From JANOBD01 sp031411495 (GTDB lineage: Bacteria; Planctomycetota; Phycisphaerae; Tepidisphaerales; Tepidisphaeraceae), in NCBI GenBank assembly GCA_031411495.1, contig JANOBD010000051.1:1-58165 (forward strand): 58,165 bases of DNA. Reading direction: 5' to 3'. Shown one piece after another: positions 37,324-45,136 of this stretch. Every line of letters starts with the position of its first letter. The first letter of the stretch is position 1. The translations under genes were made by a program, and so were the position numbers. The notes under the pieces were generated by a model. It did no database searches, had not been told where the DNA came from, and saw only the letters and a program-made list of their open reading frames with translations.

Positions 37324-38442
37324 TCACTTGCTGGCTAGTAAATGTGTCATTCCTGAACCGATCGGAGTGAAGTCGGTGATGGGGCAATCGACGCCGAGTG
37401 TCGCTGCCGCCTCGCGGTAGCTCGCCGTGTGGGTGGAAACGATGGACATCGCCAGCGGGTCGACATCAGATGCGACATGGCCCCACCGAATCATCTGCTC
37501 TACAAGCCACGCGCCCCCTCCGACATTCGGGAACAGTGATGCCGGCGAGAATGACCGCATGTGCCAGTCGGGCTTGCGGAAGTGTTGGATGCTCGGTCGA
37601 AGATTGAACTGGCGATCCAAAGACAAACTCGCGGCAATCGCTTCGACATCCACATCCAGATATTCCGGCCGCGCCAACAGGCGAGCGAGTTCAAGATGAT
37701 TGACGGAATCCGCGCAATACTTGCACGCGTGAATCAGCGCCTCGATCAATCGGAAAACGGTCGACGGGTCGTCCGTCAGCAACGACCGACGAATCGCCAG
37801 CATCTTGTCTGGATGGGACGGAAGGATGTCCGTGGTCAACGCGACGATCTGGCCCGTCCGTGCACGCTGGGCAAGGAGATTCCAGGGTTCGCCAACGCAG
37901 AAACCATCGAGATGACCTTGAGCCATGTGCGATGCGGTCAAAATTGGCGGCACCACATTGAGACTCACCTGTTCATCTGGGCGAATTTCCGCTCGGGAAA
38001 GCCATTCTCGCAGCAGGTAATGATGGATCGAGCTCCCAAACACGTGACCGAATTGAGGCCTGCTTCCGTGCCGTGTATTTTTGAGCATCTTCGCGAGCAT
38101 GGCGGCGGTGGTGATACCCTGATCGATCAAGCGCCGGCTCAGGGTAATTGCATCGCCTCCGGTACCGAGAGACATGACATTGAGAACTGGCGGATTGACG
38201 CCATTCACGGCGATCGCGGTGGAGACGGCGAGCCCGAGCAACGCATGGGCTGCATCGAGCTGCCCAAAGAGGAGCCGGTCGCGGATGTTCCCCCAGCCGA
38301 TTTGCCTTTTCAGCTGAACGCGCAATCCGACGTCCTCAAAGAAGCCGAGTTCCTGCGCGGCAATAAGGGGCGCCGCGTCAATCAGAGGCACGAAGCCAAG
38401 ACGGACAGTCGGGGATGACCTATGACGTAATGCGCTCGACAC
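37324..38442 (-). CDS. Cytoplasmic NrtA-like nitrate sensor (NasS-like), first gene of the operon
   Basis: A 372-aa protein of the same fold as NrtA (GFFEDVGLRVQLKRQIGWGNIRDRL, GHLDGFCVGEPWNLLAQ), but without any signal peptide. The GTG start at 38442 is preceded by GGAG six bases away. Its length and lack of export fit NasS, the cytoplasmic nitrate sensor that restrains the antiterminator NasT; no NasT-like gene is in the window. It also matches the regulatory C-terminal domain that cyanobacterial NrtC carries and that is missing from the two ATPases here, so it may regulate the importer instead. The role is inferred from fold and position. Confidence 0.88.
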   Translation of the reverse strand: MSSALRHRSSPTVRLGFVPLIDAAPLIAAQELGFFEDVGLRVQLKRQIGWGNIRDRLLFGQLDAAHALLGLAVSTAIAVNGVNPPVLNVMSLGTGGDAITLSRRLIDQGITTAAMLAKMLKNTRHGSRPQFGHVFGSSIHHYLLREWLSRAEIRPDEQVSLNVVPPILTASHMAQGHLDGFCVGEPWNLLAQRARTGQIVALTTDILPSHPDKMLAIRRSLLTDDPSTVFRLIEALIHACKYCADSVNHLELARLLARPEYLDVDVEAIAASLSLDRQFNLRPSIQHFRKPDWHMRSFSPASLFPNVGGGAWLVEQMIRWGHVASDVDPLAMSIVSTHTASYREAAATLGVDCPITDFTPIGSGMTHLLASK

Positions 38443-38467
38443 GAAATACTCCGTTAAGCCTCCACTT

Positions 38468-38477
38468 CTTGTACAAG
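38468..38477. promoter_or_regulatory. Perfect 10-bp palindrome upstream of the nas operon
   Basis: CTTGTACAAG is fully self-complementary and lies 26 bases upstream of the sensor gene start codon, close to where a promoter or transcript start could be. It could be a separate operator. It does not match the NtcA consensus GTA-N8-TAC. Confidence 0.3.
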
Positions 38478-38507
38478 CGCAATACTTCCGCGCTTCCCAG
38501 TGGTTCC

Positions 38508-38586
38508 TTCATCCTTCGCTGACGGGTGAAAGATTACGGATGAAACAGCATGATTCCAATTCATTCATCTGATATGGTTGATGAAT
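38508..38586. promoter_or_regulatory. Paired inverted repeats in the nas/LysR divergent promoter (probable LysR operator)
   Basis: ATTCATC (38563-38569) and GATGAAT (38580-38586) form a perfect 7-bp inverted repeat with a 10-base spacer. A second perfect repeat uses the same core: TTCATCC (38508-38514) and GGATGAA (38538-38544), 23 bases apart. All four half-sites share TTCATC/GATGAA. They sit between the divergent starts at 38442 and 38605. LysR-type regulators bind such two-site arrays next to their own gene. Binding is inferred. Confidence 0.6.
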
Positions 38587-38604
38587 CATGTTCATGGAGA
38601 TTGC

Positions 38605-39504
38605 ATGTTCGATGTGCACGCACTCAAGGTTTTTGTTTCGGTTGCTCAGAACTTAAGCTTCACCCGTGCGGCCGAATCGCTGTTCCTGACGCAGTCCGCA
38701 GTGAGCCATCAAATCGCGCGCATGGAGCGAGATCTCGGCGTGACCCTGTTTGAACGCTTGGGCAGACGCGTCGAACTCACTCGATCGGGAAACACGCTGT
38801 TAACGCAGAGCCGCCGCGTGTTCGCAGCGATGGAGGAAGCTGCAACTGCCGTCAAACAGGCAGATCAACCCGATGCGGGGGCGCTGCGCATCGGTGCCAG
38901 CGCGACAGCCTGCCAGTTCATTGTGCCCGAAGCGCTACGCGAGTTCCGGGAGTGCTACCCGAATTACACGCTCTCGATCACACCCGGCGATTCGCCAGCC
39001 GTGTCGGAGATGTTGCTTGATGGTTCCATCGACCTCGGCCTGCTTATTAAGAGTGAGCGAAAATCAAAACTTCAGTACCATCCGCTCTTCACAGACGAAC
39101 TGGGACTGGTGGCGAGCCCGTACCATCCGATTTCCAAACTGAAAAAGGTGCGCGCACAGGATCTCGTCAATCAGAAATTGGTGCTGTACAGCCGAGCCAG
39201 CAGCACGTGGAATCAGATCGAGCGGCACTTCGCGCGATCGAAATTGCAGATTCGTGACCCGATCGAACTGGGCTCGATCGAAGCAATCAAGGAGCTCGTC
39301 AAACTGGGCCTCGGCATTGCAATGCTTGCCCGCTGGGTCTGCGAGCGTGAGCTCAGCGCAGGATCGCTCGTTTTCATCCCGATGCCCGGAACCAGGCTGT
39401 CGCGACACTGGTGCATCGGCGTGGCGGCGGGCAAGACCCTCTCCGTCGCAGAACAGACCTTCACGGGGCTCTGCAGGGCTGCTTCGAAACGCTTAGTGCG
39501 GTGA
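38605..39504 (+). CDS. LysR-family transcriptional regulator of nitrate assimilation
   Basis: A 299-aa LysR-type protein. The start at 38605 follows GGAG and gives the usual N-terminal HTH: MFDVHALKVFVSVAQNLSFT, then ESLFLTQSAVSHQIARMERDLG. The co-inducer domain follows (DAGALRIGASATACQFIVPE, GDSPAVSEMLLDGSIDLGL, GSIEAIKELVKLGLGIAMLA). It is divergent from the nas operon, which suggests activation of nitrate genes like NtcB or Cbl/NAC-type regulators, and is followed after four bases by mobA. The effector is unknown. Confidence 0.92.
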   Translation: MFDVHALKVFVSVAQNLSFTRAAESLFLTQSAVSHQIARMERDLGVTLFERLGRRVELTRSGNTLLTQSRRVFAAMEEAATAVKQADQPDAGALRIGASATACQFIVPEALREFRECYPNYTLSITPGDSPAVSEMLLDGSIDLGLLIKSERKSKLQYHPLFTDELGLVASPYHPISKLKKVRAQDLVNQKLVLYSRASSTWNQIERHFARSKLQIRDPIELGSIEAIKELVKLGLGIAMLARWVCERELSAGSLVFIPMPGTRLSRHWCIGVAAGKTLSVAEQTFTGLCRAASKRLVR

Positions 39505-39508
39505 AAGA

Positions 39509-40228
39509 ATGAGCCAGACAATGATGATTTCTGAAATCCAGACGCAGTTGGTCGTTCTCGCGGGCGGGAAGGGTTCGCGGCTGGGAGTAGACAAAAGCCG
39601 AATCCAGCTCGACGGCACACCGATTCTACATCACCTGCTCAACCGGCTGCAGTGGCGGGGGCCTACGCTGCTGGTGACTTCTGGTGCAACTGATCGCCTC
39701 GAAGGTGCGTCCGGTTTCACCGCGACCATCGCAGACCAGTTTCCCGGCGAAGGCCCGCTCGGCGGCATCGTGACGGCACTTTCCGCTACCCTCGCGACAT
39801 TCAACGCAGACGCCAAATTGCCGGAGAAAGCAGCGTCGACGATTGCAGAGGAATCGATTGATCGCATTCCCGATGCAACCTCCATAGTGCGGCAGTTGGT
39901 CATACTTCCCATCGATCTCGTGCGAATCAGTCGTCCAGAGGTGCTGGCGCTACTCGACGCACCGCCGAATCTTTCGATTGCCTGTTTTGACCGTTTCGAC
40001 AACAACGGCAACTGCGTCTTGGAACCCCTGCCGATGAGAATCGATGTCGCGAGGGCCGAATCGATCCGCGCACACTTTCTCGCTGGCGGGCGATCGTTGC
40101 GCAGCCTCCTGAACCTTGAAAACGCCGGCACAGTGTCAGCACCGCCAGAATGGACGGCGGAAGTCTGGCTGAATGTCAACAACGCAGCCGACCTCCACGC
40201 CGCAAGTGGCTCAATCGCGAGAACCTAG
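39509..40228 (+). CDS. mobA: Molybdenum cofactor guanylyltransferase MobA
   Basis: A 239-aa nucleotidyltransferase that adds GMP to molybdopterin to make the MGD cofactor needed by nitrate reductase. The signature LAGGKGSRLGVDKS (about residues 17-30) matches the GTP-binding loop (usual form GGxSxRMGxDK). The ILPIDLVRISRP block replaces the usual DxP/D metal site (PIDLVRI aligns with the P(C/V)D motif), and the C-terminal WLNVNNAADL fits the family N-T-P-x-D/E-L segment. A 50-residue stretch before VILPIDL (about 95-130) is longer than usual. Four bases separate it from the LysR gene. Confidence 0.9.
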   Translation: MSQTMMISEIQTQLVVLAGGKGSRLGVDKSRIQLDGTPILHHLLNRLQWRGPTLLVTSGATDRLEGASGFTATIADQFPGEGPLGGIVTALSATLATFNADAKLPEKAASTIAEESIDRIPDATSIVRQLVILPIDLVRISRPEVLALLDAPPNLSIACFDRFDNNGNCVLEPLPMRIDVARAESIRAHFLAGGRSLRSLLNLENAGTVSAPPEWTAEVWLNVNNAADLHAASGSIART

Positions 40229-40247
40229 CGAACGCGAGTTTGGATTT

Positions 40248-40268
40248 GCCAATGTGACGGACATTGGC
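40248..40268 (+). terminator. Perfect 8-bp hairpin after mobA
   Basis: GCCAATGT (40248-40255) pairs with ACATTGGC (40261-40268) across a five-base loop, 20 bases after the mobA stop. A run of only TT follows, so Rho-independent termination would be weak, but the position fits the end of the LysR-mobA transcript. Confidence 0.5.
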
Positions 40269-40806
40269 TTCATGTCCTGTCTCGATGATCAGGGAATCAG
40301 TGACGATTGCAGGAACGGATGAGCCGTCGTTCAATCCCCGCCACTGTCTTCGGTTGCTCTACTGCCTGGCCGCGGCTCTCTGTGCTCGAGTGAGCGTCGA
40401 CCCGCCTGCAGGCCGCATCGAGAGCGAATATGCCCACCACGAAGCCGGCGAGCTCTTCTACAACGAGGTGCCTGCCCGCGCTTCGAGATGAACGGTCAGA
40501 AGCATCTCGCTCTTGGCGATCGCGACAAGTTCAATGCTCATTATCTGTAGTTGACACCGATATTCAGTTCGCCAGGCATCCACCAGAACCTCTCTCCGAC
40601 TCGCAAATTGTCACCGTTCGCGAATCCCGTTTTCGGCAGGTTGTCCCATCTCATCAATGTCACGGCGCTCTTTGTCGAAAAAGCTCGCGACGTGGTCAAA
40701 GCGGCGGTAGCGATCATTTCCTGCACGTCGGTCATGTTCACCCCGTACCGGGCACGCTTCTCAAAACGCCCAACTTCCACCAAAATTGACGGTATCATGG
40801 TCGCCT
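40269..40806. other. 538-base stretch with no gene I can support
   Basis: Between the mobA hairpin and the next sigma factor gene only short overlapping frames exist on both strands (75 to 120 codons), none with a clear ribosome site or recognised family. The second half (about 40550-40800) is open in several frames at once. It may hold the promoter of the sigma/kinase unit, a decayed gene or a dispersed repeat. Confidence 0.5.
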
Positions 40807-41394
40807 GTGAACCCCGGCTCATCCCATTCCGGTGATCGTGTAACCGTGCTGCTTCACGCTATCGATCAGGGTGACAGTGGCGCATCCTTCGAGTTGTTGC
40901 CGCTGGTCTATGAGGAACTGCGTTCTCGTGCGGGGAAGCTGTTAAGCGGCGAACGTTCCAATCACACGTTGCAGCGAACAGCATTGGTTCACGAGGCTTA
41001 TCTGAAGCTCGTACGTGGCGAGCAGAACTTTCAAACCAGGGCGCATTTCTTCAATGCCGCGGCGCTGGCGATGCGCCGAATCCTGGTGAATCACGCAGTT
41101 GAGCGACGCGCGCACAAGCGTGGCGGTGGGCGTGCGCAGGTTAATCTTGACGATGTAGACATCGCGGGTGATGCCGTCGACTCGGTCGATGTGCTCGATT
41201 GGATCCAGCTCGACGACGCGCTGAAGCAACTTGCCGAAGCCTCGCCGCGGCAGCATAAGGTCGTAATGCTCCGCTTCTATGCAGGACGAACCGAAGCGGA
41301 GGTCGCGGAGTTGCTCGGTGTAAGTTTGGCGACAGTCGAGCGCGACTGGAAGATGGCGCGGGCCTGGCTTTATCGCGCGATGAAAAAAGAGTGA
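40807..41394 (+). CDS. ECF-type sigma factor linked to a Ser/Thr kinase
   Basis: A sigma-70-like protein of about 195 aa of the planctomycete ECF type: LVYEELRSRAGKLLSGERSN, then LVHEAYLKLVRGEQNFQTRAHFFNAAALAMRRILVNHA (region 2), a basic linker, and region 4 with RQHKVVMLRFYAGRTEAEVAE LLGVSLATVERDWKMARAWL. The start is uncertain: no ATG fits, and GTG at 40807 or TTG at 40786 are candidates, GTG at 40846 a shorter one. It is followed 46 bases later by the kinase gene; such pairs are common in planctomycetes, the kinase modulating the sigma factor. Confidence 0.88.
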   Translation: MNPGSSHSGDRVTVLLHAIDQGDSGASFELLPLVYEELRSRAGKLLSGERSNHTLQRTALVHEAYLKLVRGEQNFQTRAHFFNAAALAMRRILVNHAVERRAHKRGGGRAQVNLDDVDIAGDAVDSVDVLDWIQLDDALKQLAEASPRQHKVVMLRFYAGRTEAEVAELLGVSLATVERDWKMARAWLYRAMKKE

Positions 41395-41440
41395 GGTGCC
41401 GGGCCGCGCGAATCGGCATTAGCTATGGGAGCCGTCTGCC

Positions 41441-44400
41441 ATGAGCCGATCTGACCACGAACGTTTGACCACACTGTTGGCCGAAGCGCTGGCACTACAA
41501 GAGGCGGACCGCCCTGCGTTTGTTCAGCGATCCTGCGCCGACGACGCTGACATGCGGCGCGAACTTGAAGAGCTAATCGAATGTTCCGAGAAGGCTTCGA
41601 AGGCGTTCGACCTGGCCTCGACGCAGGTCGGCCGGGCTGATCCCCAGCAAATCGGGCCCTACCGCATCCTCGAAACCATCGGCGAAGGGGGAATGGCCGT
41701 TGTCTACAAGGCGCAGCAGGAGTCGCCAGTCAGGCGGGTGGTCGCAATCAAGATCATCAAACTGGGCATGGACACCAAGCGGTTCATCGCGCGGTTCGAG
41801 GCCGAGCGACAGATGCTGGCGATGATGGATCATCCCAACGTTGCACGGGTGTTTGACGCCGGCGCGACCGCACTGGGTCGGCCTTACTTCGTAATGGAGT
41901 TCGTGCCCGGCGAACCGATCCTTCCGTGGTGTGACAAACGACGGCTCGGCATTCGGCAACGCCTCGAACTATTCATTTACGTCTGCGAAGCCGTTGAATC
42001 CGCGCATCGCAAGGGAATCATCCACCGCGATCTGAAGAATTCGAACGTGCTTATCACGCAATCAAGTCCTGATGCGCCCGGCACGCCGAAGGTGATCGAC
42101 TTCGGCGTCGCCAAGGCGATCAGCCAGCAGGTCGGTGAGGGGACGATGGTCACCGAGCAGGGGCAGATCATCGGCACCCCCGGCTACATGAGTCCTGAAC
42201 AAGTCGAGCATGGCGAGAAGGCCGTGGATACAAGATCGGATGTGTTCTCGCTGGGCGTGTTGTTGTACGAGCTGTTGACAGGCGCGAGGCCGATCGACGC
42301 CGATGCTTGGACCAGCGGCAGCTACGAAAAACTGCTGCGCGCCATGCGCGAGGTGAATGCGCCCGTGCCGACGGCGAGACTCATGGCACTTCCGAGAGAC
42401 AAGATCGAAGATATTGCCCAAAAACGCGGGCTTTCGTCGACGGCGCTGTTGCGCCAACTCGCTGGTGAGCTGGCATGGGTCCCGCTCAAAGCGATGCGGA
42501 AGGACCGCGAGCAACGATATTGCTCGGCAAGCGAGTTGGCGGACGACATTCGGAATTACCTCGGGTGCCGGCCATTGATCGCCGGTCCGGAATCCAAGCG
42601 TTATCGCTTCGGCAAGTTCATTCGGCGTCAACGCGCCGCCGCCTTTGCGTCCGCCGTCAGTCTCCTGGCACTGGTGGCCGCGACGGGGTTATCGATGCGG
42701 TTTGGTTTCGCCGAGCGAAGGCAACGACAGGCGGCCGAGACGGCGCGCGATGAACTCGAGCAGGTCGTCCGCTTTCAAGAGGGTCAGTTCGACGCCATCA
42801 ACGCGGAGGCCATGGGACAACGACTTCGGAGCGATCTGATGGCCAGAGCCCGTGCCGCAGCGACGCGAGCGAACGTGCCAGGCGAGGAAATCGAGCAACG
42901 CATCTCCGAACTACAGCACCTGACGGCCGACACTGATTTCACGGGTCTCGCGACCGAGTCCCTGGAAGGGACGTTCTTCGTGCCGGCGTTGTCTGTGATC
43001 AAGAAGCAGTTCGCCGATCGGCCAGCCATTCAGGCTCGGCTACTTCACACGATGGCGATGACACAGGTCGACCTGGGTCTTTACGGCGAGGCGTTGAAAG
43101 TCGAGGAGTTGTCGTTCGCCATCCGCCGAAAGCTCGTTGGGGACGAACACATTGACGCGCTGGAGTCCCTGCATGGCATGGGATTCATCCTTCAAAACTT
43201 GGGAAAGCTGGACAAGGCGGAGCTTTGCCTGCGCAGTGCCATGGACGGGTTCGGTCGACTGTATGGCGCGGATCATCGCAATACGCTCGGGAGTGCGTCC
43301 GGGCTTGCAACGACCTATCGGCTTCAGGGAAGGCTCAACGAGTCGGAGCAACTTCATCGCAAGACGCTGGAAGCTCAGCGGCGGGTTTTGGGTAGCGATC
43401 ACTACGACACGCTGGAATCGATGCGTGGCTTGGTTGCGGTGTTGCAGGATCGAAACGAAACGGCCGAGGCCGAGAAACTGCTCAGAGAACTCATTGAGCG
43501 TTCGACAAAGGTCAACGGCCCGGATCACCCGAACACGATTGGGTCCCAGATGAACCTCGGCGCGATTCTGATGAGGGACGGAAAACTCGATGACGCAGAA
43601 CCCGTTCTGCAGTCGGCTCTGGCCAACCAGCGCCGCGCGCTCGGCGACGACCATCCTCTGACGCTCAGTGCGTTAGGGAATGTGGGCTTGCTTTATCGTA
43701 ACCAAGGCCGATTCGCCGAAGCCGAAGCATGCTATCGGGAGTTGCTCCAGCGCCGAGGGAAGGTTCTAGGCGAGGGTCATTCAACGACGCTGTTGGTGAT
43801 GCACAACCTGGCTTCACTGCTGTTCGTGCAAGGAAGACTGGATGAAGCCGAACCAATCTACCGGGTGACGCTGGAGAAGCGGCAACGGCTGCTCAGCGCG
43901 GACCACCCGGACGTTTTGGTCACGATGAACTCGCTCGCACGTCTGCTCATCGAGCGCAATAAGCTCGTCGAGGCCGAGCCTTACTGCCGAGATTCGCTGG
44001 AGCGATATCGACGAGTGCTCGGCGATGAGGTTCCGGATACGCTGGTGGCAATCCGCACGATGGGCCGGTTACTCGATGCGCAAGGCAAGTCGGCGGAGGC
44101 GGTTGCCGTGCTGGTGCCGGCAGAGGCAGCCACGCGAAAGGCTTTCACCGGCGGGAAGGCGAACCGGCTGGGCTTGTTCCTGACGGCTCTCGGTCGCGCC
44201 CGGGCCGGGACAGGCGATTTCGCTGCAGCCGAGGCAAACCTCAATGAAGCTCATGAAATTCTGAGCCAGTCTCCATCGACTACGGAGTTTGAGCGCCGCG
44301 ACCTGGCCCGCGCCATAATCGAGTTACACTCTGCCTGGAATCGTGCCCAGCCCAATTCCGGCCACGACAAGCAAGAGGCCAACTGGCGCGCGAAATTGGA

Positions 44401-44449
44401 CTCCGCCAGCCCCATAACCCAACCGGCAACGCGCCCAGCGGCCCCTTAG
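41441..44449 (+). CDS. Transmembrane Ser/Thr protein kinase with C-terminal TPR repeats
   Basis: A 1002-aa Hanks-type kinase. Kinase domain about residues 73-375: glycine loop GEGGMAVVYK, catalytic Lys in VAIKII (Lys104), catalytic loop HRDLKNSN (about 195), DFGVAKA and GTPGYMSPEQ. One transmembrane helix lies near residues 398-420, then a coiled-coil-like stretch (RRQRQAAETARDELEQVV). From about 540 to 960 there are repeated 42-residue TPR units of the kinesin-light-chain type (for example GRLNESEQLHRKTLEAQRRV and LAxLLxxQGRxxEAE forms). It begins 46 bases after the sigma gene. Targets are unknown; regulation of that sigma factor is inferred. Confidence 0.95.
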   Translation: MSRSDHERLTTLLAEALALQEADRPAFVQRSCADDADMRRELEELIECSEKASKAFDLASTQVGRADPQQIGPYRILETIGEGGMAVVYKAQQESPVRRVVAIKIIKLGMDTKRFIARFEAERQMLAMMDHPNVARVFDAGATALGRPYFVMEFVPGEPILPWCDKRRLGIRQRLELFIYVCEAVESAHRKGIIHRDLKNSNVLITQSSPDAPGTPKVIDFGVAKAISQQVGEGTMVTEQGQIIGTPGYMSPEQVEHGEKAVDTRSDVFSLGVLLYELLTGARPIDADAWTSGSYEKLLRAMREVNAPVPTARLMALPRDKIEDIAQKRGLSSTALLRQLAGELAWVPLKAMRKDREQRYCSASELADDIRNYLGCRPLIAGPESKRYRFGKFIRRQRAAAFASAVSLLALVAATGLSMRFGFAERRQRQAAETARDELEQVVRFQEGQFDAINAEAMGQRLRSDLMARARAAATRANVPGEEIEQRISELQHLTADTDFTGLATESLEGTFFVPALSVIKKQFADRPAIQARLLHTMAMTQVDLGLYGEALKVEELSFAIRRKLVGDEHIDALESLHGMGFILQNLGKLDKAELCLRSAMDGFGRLYGADHRNTLGSASGLATTYRLQGRLNESEQLHRKTLEAQRRVLGSDHYDTLESMRGLVAVLQDRNETAEAEKLLRELIERSTKVNGPDHPNTIGSQMNLGAILMRDGKLDDAEPVLQSALANQRRALGDDHPLTLSALGNVGLLYRNQGRFAEAEACYRELLQRRGKVLGEGHSTTLLVMHNLASLLFVQGRLDEAEPIYRVTLEKRQRLLSADHPDVLVTMNSLARLLIERNKLVEAEPYCRDSLERYRRVLGDEVPDTLVAIRTMGRLLDAQGKSAEAVAVLVPAEAATRKAFTGGKANRLGLFLTALGRARAGTGDFAAAEANLNEAHEILSQSPSTTEFERRDLARAIIELHSAWNRAQPNSGHDKQEANWRAKLDSASPITQPATRPAAP

Positions 44450-44451
44450 CG

Positions 44452-44469
44452 GCGAATCCCGGCATTCGC
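44452..44469 (+). terminator. Short hairpin after the kinase gene
   Basis: GCGAAT (44452-44457) pairs with ATTCGC (44464-44469) with a six-base loop, three bases after the kinase stop. No T-tract follows directly; an A-tract lies 40 bases further. Weak candidate. The rest of 44470-44583 holds only the ribosome site of the next gene. Confidence 0.3.
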
Positions 44470-44583
44470 ACTTGCACGGCCCCGGTTTTCCAACCAACAC
44501 CCGAAAAAAAATGAGGGGTCATCGGTCCACTGTCGGCATCTGGTGGTGGGTCTGTTCATTCCACATTCCTGGAGGTTGCCATC

Positions 44584-45105
44584 ATGCTGCACCGTATTAC
44601 CCAAAGTAGTGCTTTTTCCCTGTTCCTCATTCTGGCGTTTCTGAACTACACCGCGCGCCCGGCGCTGGCGGCGCCGGCAATCGTCCTGCACAACTGGTCT
44701 GGGGAAATCGATCTACTCGAAGACCCCTCCCCATTTGAACTGCACGGCACCGCATCTCACCTGGGCAACTTCGACGCCGTGGGAGAAGTGGAGTTCACTT
44801 TCGACGCTCAAGGTGGAATGGCAGGAACCGGCGTCGTCGTCTTTACCGCCGCCAATGGCGACAGGCTGGCTGGCCTGGTGACGTGGAACGTTGAAGCTGG
44901 TGAAGACGTCCGGCACAGCGAATTGAGCTTTCAGTGGCGCGACTCGGTCACGTTCAGCGATGGCGGTGTTGAGCACAGCACCGGCCGGTTCGCGAGTGCA
45001 GCCGGTCGACCGCCGGGACTCGTCGTCATCGCGATCATCGCCATTCTGATCGGGACGCTGCTTCCGTGTGTTCAAAAGCCGGGCTGCGGGACAACTCCGC
45101 GATAG
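44584..45105 (+). CDS. Small secreted protein ending in a prepilin-like hydrophobic segment
   Basis: A 173-aa protein with GGAGG eight bases before the ATG. A Sec signal peptide spans about residues 1-29 (LFLILAFLNYTARPALAAPA). The middle (30-140) is a beta-rich domain of unknown family. The end, LVVIAIIAILIGTLLPCVQK, is strikingly like the N-terminal segment of DUF1559/type IV prepilins (usual form LVVIAIIAILIGLLLPAVQ), followed by only eight residues. So the gene may be a fusion with a truncated prepilin gene, or the segment may now serve as a membrane anchor. Function unknown. Confidence 0.75.
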   Translation: MLHRITQSSAFSLFLILAFLNYTARPALAAPAIVLHNWSGEIDLLEDPSPFELHGTASHLGNFDAVGEVEFTFDAQGGMAGTGVVVFTAANGDRLAGLVTWNVEAGEDVRHSELSFQWRDSVTFSDGGVEHSTGRFASAAGRPPGLVVIAIIAILIGTLLPCVQKPGCGTTPR

Positions 45106-45136
45106 CACCTCAACCGTCGTTCATTTGGAGTCCATC

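Noticed and set aside
38443..38604. Sigma-54 promoter for the nas operon
   Set aside because: TGG and TTGC elements are present on the minus strand but at the wrong spacing (17 instead of 11 bases).
40541..40822. Minus-strand 93-codon frame before the sigma factor
   Set aside because: No ribosome site or family, overlaps an equally open plus-strand frame and the sigma gene start.
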